NCBI GenBank assembly: GCA_012295275.1
Contig: CM022671.1
Coordinates: forward strand, 35,575,683 to 35,639,682
Direction: 5' to 3'
Source: Chrysomallon squamiferum
Lineage: Eukaryota > Mollusca > Gastropoda > Neomphalida > Peltospiridae
Length of the DNA stretch: 64,000 nt
Below are positions 14,084-26,580 of the stretch, one piece after another. A model generated the notes under the pieces. That model ran no database searches and was not told where the DNA came from. It worked only from the letters and a program-made list of their open reading frames with translations. Positions within the stretch are counted from its first letter, which is position 1. Each line of letters begins with the position of its first letter. Both the position numbers and the translations under genes were made by a program.

Positions 14084-16893
14084 TTTTTTTTTTTTTTTTA
14101 TTTCAGGTCTGTGACAATAGATAAATGTAGGTATTCTACTGTTGTGTTGGGTCCTGTTGAGACGTGTGTACATCTGAGTAACTGTGAGAATGTGACACTG
14201 ATCACCTGTTGTAGAAACGTCATGGTCAGGTACATTGTTTTTCCCATTCAAACCAGTGTCTAAAACCTCTTGTCTCCAAAGCATGATAATTTCTTTATTC
14301 TGAAAATTGTTAATATCTAACATTTGTAGTAATAATTATAATATTACTGCTGCTTTTAATATTAATTACATTTTTACCAGTTTAATCAGTGTTATTGTCT
14401 TACTGGATCTTTCATGGTTGTTATTATTGCTTGAATATTTACTGTATATATTATTATCATTATTTTATTAATTATATATTTAATTTTTTTAATGAAAAAC
14501 TCTGGACTCTTGTTTTGCTCTTTGAATGATATAATTTTTTATAACATTTTTGTTAATTGTTATTTTTAGTTTTTCTTTCTTTATTTATTTTTCAGTGGTT
14601 GTACATTGTGTACATTGCATCTGTTGACTCCATCACGTCCGCTCCTACTGAGTGGTAATGACTCCCTGTTACTAGCCCCATACCACACCCACTACCCCCT
14701 GCTAGAAGAACACATGGCCAGGGTGGGGATCAGTGCAGCCCTCAACATGTGGGATCAGCCACTCTGTGTGGGTAGGTGATGTCTTTCGATTTCTTTACTC
14801 AAACTGTTTTATTTTATATTTTATTTTATTTTATTTTATTTTATTTTATTTATAATTTATTTATTTTTTATTTTTTGTTTATTTTTTTAAAAATATTATT
14901 TCTTTCTTTTTTTTAGTTATTATTGTTATTGTTTGTTTGTTTGTTTTGTATTTTTTTGTATTTATTATTTAATCTTGATATTTTATATTGTTTGTTTATT
15001 GTTTAGTATTCCAATTCATTTGACATATTTTCCTAAATTTTTTCATTACACAATTTCTGAATTTTTTCATGTTAAATTTTTTCATTTCTTATATTCTTTT
15101 CTACTTTAATTTAGATATAATTTGCGCTTTTTGATTTTTTATATTTAGATAAACAACCATATAATTACCTTTTATTTTTTCTTTCTTACTTTGTATGTAT
15201 TTAAAAAAAAAAAAAATTAAAAAAAACGACAAAACTTTGTATGTTTATTGTTGTTTTTTCAGTGTAGATAAATTCCATTTTCGTCCAGAAATACAATTTT
15301 TAATGTGTTCTCTTTATTATGAATAATTTCTATTTTTAATATTTTTTTATTAAAATAATCAGTGCATCCAGTAATTTTATTTTCATTTCATAAGTATTTA
15401 AAAAATATATGAATCTTTTCTTTGTGATAAAACTGAGATTTGAGAGGAAGCAAATGTTTGGTAAGAAGTCTCAGAAAATGTAGAAATGTTTCTGTATGGG
15501 AAGGTTAAGGTGTAAATCTAATGATGAGTTACAAGTAACACTTGAATTGTACACGCAGGTCCTGATCATCGAGATGAGACACCTGTGTGGGAGTTGCTTG
15601 CTGTTCAAGATTTCTTCACTTTCGTCATTCCCTTTGAGATGTCAGGACCTACAAAAGTAGGCTCAGTTTGTTCTTATTTTTTTCTCTTTTTTATACGTAT
15701 TTGTCCATGTCATCCATTAATTAATATAGTAAAGTCCCAAATGAAGATATATATAACAAGTAAAATAAAATCTTTTATAAAAACGATCAGAATGTTGTAG
15801 CCGTTGTTTTTAGTTCTTATCTTTAATTTTTATATGAAGGATTTTTCAATTAATTTTTTTTTCTTTTTTTTCTGGTATATGTTTATGGGTTTGATATCTA
15901 TTTTTTATTTATTTTTTAAATAACATTTTAAAAATAAATTATTTTAAATTTGAATTTCTCTGATTAGTGTAACAAAAATAGTTTATAACTTGTATTTCAG
16001 ACAAATTTTCCAAGTTATATCTATTTTCAGTGTTAATGGTTTGTTCTAATAAAATACAGTGTTATAAATCTGAACTGAGATATCTGCTAGTTAAATTCGT
16101 GAGATGTGTGTTGTGTTTCTCACAGACTATACCTGGTGGCCTGCCCAGTCGGTACCAGCGAGCAGTGACACAGAGACAGAAGACAATAGATCGGTGGCAG
16201 AGAATGGTGAAAGACGCAGGTCTGAGTCATGATCAGAGGAATGAATTTCAGAGTCTTGTTGAGATGAGATTTCACGTAAGTCACTATTTCAGTGTCAAAT
16301 TAAAAATTATTGGGGTTAATAATAAAATGTATATCCACATATTAAAAACCTCTTACAGATGCAGAAAGACAAATGTCAGGTTAGCAAGTAAAATTGTTTA
16401 AAATATTTTTTATCATTTTTAATCGGACATCAACATGACTCAAGTGTAATTCCTCCTAGATGTTCTTTGTACTTCTTCCTCTTCTCAGTTTGCACCTAGT
16501 TGCTCCTTTAAGTTGTATTTACAGATTTGTGTGTTTAACACCTAGTAACAGTTAATATTATTTTATTTACATATCTGTACATTTAACACCTAGTAACAGT
16601 TAATATTATTTTATTTACATATCTGTACATTTAACACCTAGTAACAGTTAATATTATTTTATTTACAGATCTGTACATTTAACACCTAGTAACAATCAAT
16701 TTTATTTTATTTACAGATCTGTACATTTAACACCTAGTAACAATCAATTTTATTTTATTTACAGATCTGTACATTTAACACCTAGTAACAGTTAATTTTA
16801 TTTTATTTACAGATCTGGTTGTCAGAAAGTGGACACAAACGGGAAGTCGACACTCTCGTTATTCCTCTTCAGTCTTCCAGTGCCAGGCAGTGA
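8532..16893 (+). CDS. TBCCD1: TBCC domain-containing protein 1
   Basis: Seventeen exons join in frame to 559 aa (human 557): 8532-8615, 8979-9040, 9367-9429, 10239-10345, 10757-10866, 11490-11534, 11802-11977, 12239-12305, 12452-12572, 13027-13114, 13393-13441, 13738-13817, 14107-14229, 14596-14771, 15559-15656, 16126-16275, 16813-16893. The start LWAKAEPFSYGAL parallels human LWVKAEPFIVGAL. The central TBCC beta-helix domain has VKIHRCHYSFLYLLSPLRSV, LGPVETCVHLSNC and APYHTHYPLLEEHMAR. The tail has FVIPFEM and TIPGGLPSRYQ. TBCCD1 is known for placing the centrosome and Golgi. The arginine finger that gives TBCC its tubulin-GAP activity is replaced here (SRPLLLSGN), as in other TBCCD1 proteins. 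The exon 5 to exon 6 join uses a weak donor (CGA|GTATCC) and a weak pyrimidine tract and is the least certain. The 5' UTR may contain an intron (TTTTTAAG|GACTAC upstream of the ATG). Confidence 0.95.
9690..10230. repeat. Degenerate AT-rich tandem array in TBCCD1 intron 3
   Basis: About 540 bp of ATATTTATTATTATTG and TTTATATATATTCATT blocks, including a pure TA run near 9811-9847, repeated with an irregular period. It ends about 10 bp before the exon 4 acceptor. The open frames across it are Tyr/Ile/Leu repeats and are not coding. Confidence 0.85.
10881..11270. repeat. 25-bp minisatellite in TBCCD1 intron 5
   Basis: About 15 tandem copies of a 25-bp unit (GTAAACATTAACTC followed by TTTTAATACAA, with variants). 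The array begins about 15 bp after the exon 5 donor. Several copies read ACAG|GTAAAC, which resembles a consensus 5' splice site. Confidence 0.9.
11639..11719. repeat. (GA)n microsatellite
   Basis: A GA run of about 75 bp in TBCCD1 intron 6, slightly interrupted at its left end. Confidence 0.95.
14816..14852. repeat. (TTTTA)n repeat
   Basis: About seven tandem TTTTA units early in TBCCD1 intron 14. Confidence 0.85.
16521..16812. repeat. 48-bp minisatellite ending at the exon 17 acceptor
   Basis: Six tandem copies of a 48-bp unit, with starts exactly 48 bp apart from 16521 to the seventh start at 16809. Each unit holds TTTATTTACA(G/T)ATCTG, so half of them carry a full TTTACAG acceptor-like signal. 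The seventh, truncated copy is the real acceptor plus the first five bases of exon 17. Confidence 0.93.
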
Positions 16894-18898
16894 CAAGATT
16901 TGTAAATTGTTGCCTTAAAATGTTCCCAGACACACCAACTGACTGAATCAGTGGAAATACTATACTTTTATCTTGAAAATGGTCAACAAAAATATTTATT
17001 AGTTGTTAAATTTGTTACTGAAACTTTGGAAAGCATTTAATATCCTGTGTTCTGAATCCTGTTTAGCTCGTGTTTTAATATTTTATTTTCCGATTATTTT
17101 ACGAATTAAAACATTCCTGTTAGATAAAAGAGGTGTAAATAAAATGCTATTGCTAGTCCGTCCATTTATTTTATTTATTTGTTGACAAATTTTGTAATAA
17201 AAAAAGATTTATTAACTTTTCTATATCTTAGTTTTTGTTTATCTTTAATATATCTTACACTTTATTTATTTATTTTTTATTATTTATCTTTTCATAACTA
17301 CTGGTATGTTTTGACTTGTGATAAAGCTCTTAGATGAGGACTTCATTCAAAATAATTATGTGTAGTTAAACCATATTCATGGCAGTAAATACATCTAGCA
17401 CAAATATATTTTCTTGTATAGATGTTAGTGGTTACTTATTTAGCACCCAACCTCTGCTAATAATAAAGCATTACAGTAACACAATATCAGTAAATCACCT
17501 TTTCTTTTTCTTTTGTAGTTTTAGCTTTAAAAGTTATAAACAAATTAAATTTTTCTAAGAACAAAAGCTCATTAAATTTAGTAGAAATGAACAGATTAAG
17601 CCATATATAACCATAAAAATTAAATTTAATTGTTCAACAAAGTTTAATTCATGCTTGGTTTAAAGATACAAAACTTAGTAAAGTTATCTTTTTACATTTT
17701 ATTCACAGCTTGTTTTGTTGATAACCTGATTAAGAAAGATTTTAAAGATGAAACAAATACTGACAGGTAATAAAGGTTGTGGAAATTTTTTCAAACAAAA
17801 CAAAAGTGTTTCCAAAAATCTTTATTAGAAATTTAATAAGAATATATATTCTGTACAGCTAAACAAGATAAAATAAAACAACAAAGATTACTGTGGATTA
17901 GCTTTCTGTTCAGTTACCTCTCCCTCAAACATGATACATTTAAATGCACACAATTAATTCAACATTTCAAACACTTAGCAACAACCTTGGAATATTTTCT
18001 GCTGACTTCAACCCATGTAGTAAAAATAGTGTTCGTCATTTGTTAAATTTTGCTGTTTCAGTATTCTAACTGATACAGCCACTTCAGATCTCAGACTGGT
18101 GATCCAAGTACATAATACAATTTGTTGCAGTGGTCAGATTTCGTTTTGAATTTTACTTCATACAAAAAATCAGTCAGTGTAAATTTTGGTTGATGATGCA
18201 TAATATTCAACTGTAATTTTTAAAAACTGAAATGATTATAGGTAACAGGGAAAAAATCTTTACATTACAAACATTCTTTTATTTTGAATAAATCGGTGGT
18301 TTTCTTTAATTTTGAGAAAATATTATGTTTGTATATGATAAACTGTATTTACTCCATTCAGTTTTGATTTCAGTGGTTTAGAAACTGTTCTAAGAATATA
18401 TATATAAATTTTAACATATAAATAAAACAAAAATATTAGCCAAACAACTTAAAATATGCACTGTAAAAATGTAAATAGAAATTAAATGCAAAAGGTAGAT
18501 AATTATATCATGAATACTGAATATAAACTTATATATGGATAGTACCCTTAAAATTCATGAAAAAGTATTGCAACAAAATATCTTATTTTATCAATAAGCA
18601 AATACAATGTGGTGAATTTAAATTTGCCTTATTTTGACATCAACAATAAAATACAGCAAAATCATCTACTGACAGTACTGGGTACAATAATTTCTGTTCT
18701 CCTGATTCACTGATACAATTCTGTCAGCTGATCAAGTCCAAAGTTTAAGATTTTAATCCTATGATTTATCTTTCTAATTATCTCATTTTATGCGTAGTGT
18801 GACTACATTAAAAAAATAAAAACAAAAGAAAACAGAAAATAAAACCAACAAAGAAAACACTTCATTTGTCAATGACACTAAACTGAGTAATCTAAAAT

Positions 18899-18932
<34 letters not shown>

Positions 18933-19169
18933 CTTCTAACAATAAGCATCTTCAAATATATTATTTTTTGCACCTTGTACCATGATCTACAGAGTGAAAC
19001 AAAAACAAACAAAAAACATAGAGTAAAACTACATCTAGCTAACAACAAACAGGCTATTTCTCTTTGCCTTTGTGATAAAGTATCCAGATTATTAATAAAT
19101 CTTTTAAACAAACACAATCTTGTCTTTCTCTTCAATAAAAATTTTGTGCTGTGAGTATCAAGCTGCAGA
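16894..19169. other. Convergent 3' UTRs of TBCCD1 (+) and AIFM3 (-)
   Basis: No coding exon is seen. Plus-strand AATAAA signals at 17138-17143 and 17196-17201 are suitable for TBCCD1. On the minus strand AATAAA at 17821-17826 is followed by a T/GT-rich stretch and would end an AIFM3 3' UTR of about 1.35 kb. A TA run lies at about 18902-18928. Confidence 0.6.
17821..17826 (-). terminator. Candidate AIFM3 poly(A) signal
   Basis: AATAAA on the minus strand, followed downstream by T-rich and GT-containing sequence. It lies about 1.35 kb past the stop codon. Confidence 0.5.
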
Positions 19170-21211
19170 CTATAATCTGCTCACCCATGATTTTGGATCA
19201 TCTCTGGAATGTAAGAAATTCAAAATTTATATTAGTGTATTTCTGAAAAAGAAAAAACTTAAAGAAATGCAAAAATATTAATTAGGAAGAAATTAAACAA
19301 GATATACATGAATAATGTGTTACAGTATTTAATGTTAAATTAAAAAATTAACTGCTGTAACTATTTCTTTTCTTAAACATTTATTATCAACTTACTTGAT
19401 TTCTGATTTCTTAATAACTTGTTCCTTATTCATCAGCTCTGCAGCCTGGGATACCAGAGGATCCATTCCCATCGTTGCCACAGCAACAACATTATCTCCC
19501 CTGTTAGAAAATAATAAATTAAATGTTGTTGTTTCTTTGACTTTCTTCTTTTAACAGCATTAATACAGTTATAAATTTGTTTTACAGTGATAATCACCCC
19601 TCCCCACCAAAATGATTTTTAAATTTGAAAGAAAAAAAATAAACACTGCTGACAAAATGAATAAATAACCCCCAAAATTAATAATATCATAATTAATCAT
19701 TTATTTTCATAATCACTAAAATGAAAGAAAAGTATACATTTACAGTCTGTAACTTTTTCAGATCTTTATATTTGCATTTAATTTTTAGATTGTTTATATA
19801 AGATGTTTTACTTAACATTAAATGAGAAACAGATAAAACATATTACAAATTATCTTTATATGTTATAAAATAATTTAATAGTTTGTTTTTAGACATTTTT
19901 TTAAAATTATTTTTCTTCATCTAGTCCTATTTTTCAATGTATGACAATAAAAATAATGATGTGTAAATGACAAACTTTGTGTAAAAAGCAGCAAACTTGA
20001 AAGCATCCAGATCTCCATGAATAACAACATCGTCAAAACCTGCACCATACCCTGAAATAAATAAAAATATAAAATATATAAAAGAAATGTATATATATAA
20101 ATAAATAAATACATGTAAATGAACAAATTAAAAAGTAAATAAACTAACTAATGAATTAAAAAAACAGACAATAGTTCTAATAATAATAATAATGTTAAAT
20201 AATCATATTTAATAATTAATAAATAAATAAATATATAATGTTTAATAATAACAACAATAATAATAATATTTCGTCTAAAACAATTTAACACATTACCTGC
20301 ATAACGTATACTTTTTCCATACTGCTGAGTCCAGAAATAAGGCACACTGTGCAGTTCACACTTTTTACCTGCCATGTTGAATGCTGCAACACGACCTGTA
20401 AAATAAAACTCAGTCAGTGAACATTATGAAAAATACTAGATACCTAAGTGTAGTAAATTAATCAAAAGACAAAAACTTTAGATTTATTTAACTTAACAAC
20501 GAGTAGCAAGAAATAATGTGATTTTGATGTAAAATTATTTTGTGTAACAATAACACTTTTATAATAAACAGTTTAAAAAAAATATAGATAGATGGATAGA
20601 TAGATAGCTAGAAATCAGAAAGATAGATAATGATATAAACAGTTTAAAAAAAATATAGATAGATGGATAGATAGATAGATAGAAATCAGAAAGATAGATA
20701 ATGATAGAAATAAATAGATCAAATAAAATAAATAAATAAATTAAATATACATTCAAATAAATAAATAAACAAACAGAAATCAATAATTAAAATAAAACAA
20801 ATAAATAAATAAAAATAAATAAAACAAACAAAAAAATAAATAATAAACAAATAAAAGAATAAATAAAAAAGCAAGTAAACACCATAAAACAAATAAACAA
20901 ATATATAAATAACAGTATTATTCAATCATCCATTCTGAAAAGTCTCTCACCATGTTGATGTGCCATCTGCCAGTGTTGTACGTTTGAAGCTGAGTTTCCA
21001 GTGATAAAGAGAGGAAACTCTACAATGTCACCAGCAGCAAACACACCCGACACATTTGTTTTCAAACTCTGAAACCAGAAAATTTAAATTACAATTAATA
21101 CTTACAGCAACATTCTGTCAGTTTCTTAAAGGCAGTTTTAAATAATATTTTTTTTTTTTAATTTTTTTTTTATTTATATTTTCAAAAATTATTTTATTAT
21201 TATTATTATTA

Positions 21212-21297
<86 letters not shown>

Positions 21298-21594
21298 ATT
21301 TTTTGGATGATAATGAAAATTATGTTTTACCTTGTCTACAGTAACAAATCCTCGAGAAGTCAAATTTATTCCTGAGTCTTTGAGAAAATCTGTTGATGGG
21401 ACAACTCCTACAAACAAATTATAAAATTTAAAATATCTGTTAATGTAACTTACTACAACATAGACAGAAAATAATTTATAAAGATAAATAAGCATACAAA
21501 TAAATTTAATATTGTTACTAGTAATGGTATCAATAGTTATAACATTATTTTATATTTTCTTTTAATTATTATTATTATATGATTATTATTGTTT

Positions 21595-21637
<43 letters not shown>

Positions 21638-21921
21638 TGTTGCTTTTTTGCAGTTCTGTTTTGCAAATTGTTTTTTAAACTGAAAGAGTATCCATTGATT
21701 ACTGATCTTTGCCAACTAAAAATGTAAAAAATAAAAATGTACAAAAACAAAGATATAAAACTTACCTGTTCCAAGAATACAGATATCTGCAGGAAGTTTT
21801 GTTCCATCGTTCAGAATCACTTCTTTCACTTTGCCATTCTCACCAACAAACTCCTTGATACTGTTTTCAAAATAAAACTTGACACCTTTCTCTTCATGCA
21901 TCTTTAAAAATAAATAAATAA

Positions 21922-22020
<99 letters not shown>

Positions 22021-25000
22021 AATTTCTATAAATTGTAATTTAAATTATAAAACAAATTTACTTATTTTGTTTTTATCTTTATTAATTGATTAATTATTAT
22101 TAGATAATCTTTAAACTTTAGATATATATATATATATATATAAATATAATTATTTTTAACATTTTAAGTGGATAAAATCTTGTTTAAAATATTTTACAGA
22201 AACATTTACATTAAAAGAGAGAAGAAAGAAAAATCCCTGCAAAACAAACTATATGGTCTTTTGTTTTTTGACTTCATAATTTTTATTATTTTTTTTTTTA
22301 TTATTTGAACAAGAACAGTGCATACAAATTATAAATTTTAAAACCAACACCAAACACCACAACATTTTCTGAGACAAAAATTAACTGTATTAGAATAATG
22401 AAAAAATACAGTGAACCCTTCAGACTCAGTGAACCAAGACAAGGTGGTCATTCCCACTGGACACTGTTGGAACATCAACATTAAAGTATAATAATACTGA
22501 CCAATCGGACTTCAGAGTTCAATGACTCAAGAATAATAGTTAATATATAATACAATTTAATCATAAAAGAGTAACATTTTTCACAATAGTAAAAGATAAA
22601 TTAAACTAAAGTATTTTTATTTTTTTCCCAGCTTCTGACATTAGTTTTCAGTGTTTGTTATGTCTCTGCATCAGGTTTAGACTAATGTAGACTATTTTCT
22701 CTGTATTTTTACACAGTTTTTGTTTTATCATTAAGGCCAGTGTTACTTTTGCACACTGTCATTCTGTTAACAGATGGGTTCTCTGTATTTAAAAAAATTC
22801 TAATGCTCAATCATAAAGCCATTTCCAAGCATGAGTAAAACAAATATCTTTGACTATGCACAAAAGAAAATAAAGAAAAATATTTTAAATTATATTTCAT
22901 CCTAAGTAGCTTACACTACTGGAATAGGAATGTGGGTTTAATAAAAAATAAAAAAAAATAAAAAACAAACCCAGAATTACAAAAGTAAATGTAAAATAAT
23001 TAATACAATTAGTAAAATGAAATTTTAGTATCCAAGAAAAATGCAACCATTAATTTCATTAAAAAAAAGAAAGAAAATAATAATAAATAAAAAAATATAC
23101 ACACAAATAATTTGTAAAAATAAAACAATGTGTTAAATATTAAGATAATAATAATAATTCTTTATTCTTGTAAACAAAAAGTACTTAAACAAATTAACAA
23201 AATAATGCATATATCACTTTTTTAATAACAGAAAATATATGCTTAAAACCAAAAATATCCATACTGAAATACAAAAACTACTTATTTCTCAAATTATTAA
23301 AACTACAGAAATATCACCTACTTATAAACTAAAAATATGTACAAAACTATACTTTTACTACATTCTAATAAACAAAAAATATGTACAAAACTATACAAAT
23401 ACTACTTTCTAATAAACAAAACATATGTACAACACAATACATATACTACTTTCTTATAAATTAAAAATATTTACAAAACTACAGAAACAATACTTTCTTA
23501 TAAATTTAAAATATGTATAGAACTATACAAATACTACTTTCTTATAAACTAAAAAAAATGTATAAAACTTCAGAAATGCTTCTTTCTTATAAACTAAAAA
23601 CATGTATAAAACTACAGAAATACTACCTTCTTATAAACTGCTCCAATTTGTTTACCAAGAACAAGTTGCAGTGGAACAGAACTTCGGCCAATCACTGTGA
23701 TGCTGTTTGCTTTTGCATTTGTCATGAATGCAGCCACCTCAAGTCCTGTTTTTGAACATTTCATACTTGTACACCAGTGTTTTAATATACGTTATATAAA
23801 CTACAATTCTTATCTAAGTCTAACAAAAAAAAAAGAAGTAGAAATAAAAATAATAATAAAAAAAATAAAGAAAGAAAAAAAAAGCATGAAAAAGAATGGA
23901 TGTTTCTTCATAAAATAACATGTTTTATTGTAGCCCACAGAGGGCATTTTGTCACTGACAGTTCTGTCAAAACCTTTTTCTTCTATTATAATAAGGGAAT
24001 TTTGTACAGCAGAACTGTAACAAAAATATCACATAAAATTGACAAAAAGTCTTCTGACTTTGCAGTCAATTTTTTAATTTTTTTTTTTTTTTTTTTTTTT
24101 TATATCATCATCATCATCATCATTATTTTACATTATCTTTCTGACAATTATTTGATTTTTCAACACCCAGTTCCTCCATTCCAGTAGTGGCTCCAAATGT
24201 TATCTCAATTCAAAGATATTCTTTTCACCTTTTTTTTTATTTCTCTTTGGACATATTATAATATAATCTTACTTTATTATCTTCATAAATTGGTTTTCAA
24301 CAAAATAATTATTCAGAAGTCTAGAAAATAATTAAGTAATTTACTGATATTATTTCAAAACTATTAAAATTATTTTTCTTTATTTCTCTGTTTTGAAAAA
24401 TTTATGTAGATGATATAAGTATTTCTAAACTTTAGTAAAATGAAAATAATTTTAATGAGTTGTACGCTAATGAAATTTATTATTAATGGTGATGAGTTTT
24501 AAAATAATCATAAACAACAGGTCTCTCACTGTGGACACTAATTAGATGCAGTACAGATGTGTTAATATAGAAGCAGGGGTAGTATGTTGTTACTGGTTTC
24601 AAACCTGGAACAGCTACAACAATGTCAAAAGCAAATGTTCTCATTCTAATTCATTTTACATTTCTCAGTGATCTAAAATATCACTTGAATAATTATTTAT
24701 TTATTTATTGTGATCTTGTAACTAAATTATTTATATTTATTTTGACTTTGTGTGAAACTGAAAATTTAAATTTACTGAATTAGACTGAGAATGAAATAAG
24801 GTAATCTTAACCCTTAGAGTTATATGTACAATATCAACATTCAAACAAAACATGTTAGTAAAGTTAATATCAAGACAAGAAATATCAAACAAACATTGCA
24901 GGCTGTGAACAGCAAATATCAGACAACAAAATAATAATTATAGCTTCAAAGTCAGAGTCAAGGTAATGAAAAAAAAAAGAAAATGATGAAATCACCTTGC

Positions 25001-26537
25001 GCAGAGCAGAGCCTACTTTGTCTCCCAAGACAAGTTGGAATGGGATTTTGATAAGGTCAATGACCGATACACTAAGAGCTTTGCCAGCCAAAAATGAAGC
25101 CACTTCCATTCCTGAGAAAAACATTTTTTTTAAATGAATGAATAATGAATAACAATGGAATAAATGAATAAATAAATAATGAAAGGAAAAATAAATAATC
25201 ACTGGATGAATGAATTAATGAATAAAAGAATGAGTAATGAGTAAATGAGTGACTAAATATCTCAACAAAATTTTAATATAGCAGGTTTTTATTAATAGAG
25301 ATGATATGAGAGATGAAGTCTACAACCACTATCCCACAGGATGAAAGGTATGTTTCTGTCACACGTTTGTGAAATTAAAACTTTGAATCAGAATAGTAGC
25401 ATCCTCTGATAACCAAAGAGCTTTCTTAATATTGATTAATAACCTTCTACTAAACTACAGTTCAACACACCAAATAGCAAGCAAAATAACTAAATAGTTA
25501 AGGATGACAGAATGAACATTTATAGGATACAAAACTAAGCTAATATAAAAGGAAAATACTGTAGGATAATAAAAGAACTAAGAGATACAAATTAATATAC
25601 AAAGAAAGTAAAAGTAATATTAGAGATAATTGAATCTGTATTTAAGAGAATGTGAAAGCAATTCTGTATTTTATGAAGACATTGTGATTCAAATTAACAA
25701 AATCTAGATGGAGTGCTAGCTCAACACAAGAGGTAAATTAAGCTCATTGTAAATATCTTGGGCTAAAATTGTGAACAAACACAAATAAAACAAAATCAGA
25801 AAGCGAAATTACTACAGTAAGCCGAATTCCTTTGAATCAGCTACAACTATGGTGTAACAAACCAAATATTTTGTTTGCTACAAAATTAACAAAAATCTGA
25901 TATTACGTATTTTAACTGATAAAATGAATGCAGAAGGATGTTAACACTTGTTTGATCTCAACGGTGAATTGATACCTGTATTAAATCTGATTTGAAATGT
26001 AAACATACCTATGAATGATGAGCCAAGAATGACGACATTTTTGCCTGCAGCCTCATTTCCAATCTTGTTGGCATCAGAGGGTGTCCTCAATTGACACACA
26101 TTCTCTAGATCTATTCCAGGAATTGGTAGAATTCTTGGTCTGTAAGTAACAAAGAAGACTTAGAAACTTTTTCTTTTCACTTTGAAAAATGAAAAGATTA
26201 ATATCTGCTTTGTCATATCTTTATATATTTTCATATCTAACATAATCAAGTATTTTTATCTCTTTTTCTACTACATTCTTTTGCTGTATATTTGATTGTA
26301 ATGTGCCCCTTTTTCCAATATGCATGACTGAATGAATGAATGAATGAATGTTTAATGACACCCACATTACCAATATGCAGTCAAACAGCAGAATATCAGG
26401 TTGAAAGATGAATCACATACATATGGACTCTGAACAGAGTATATGTAGCTGAATTTACATTAAATATTTCACTTTTGTTTAATACTCAAGATCCTAACTT
26501 TTCTATATTTTTTCTTCTCCTATGCATGCTGTTTGTT

Positions 26538-26580
<43 letters not shown>

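Noticed and set aside
21118-21495. 125-aa frame with poly-Thr, poly-Ile and poly-Asn
   Set aside because: It runs through the (TTG)n/(TTA)n repeat; the genuine part is AIFM3 exon 12 (21331-21407).
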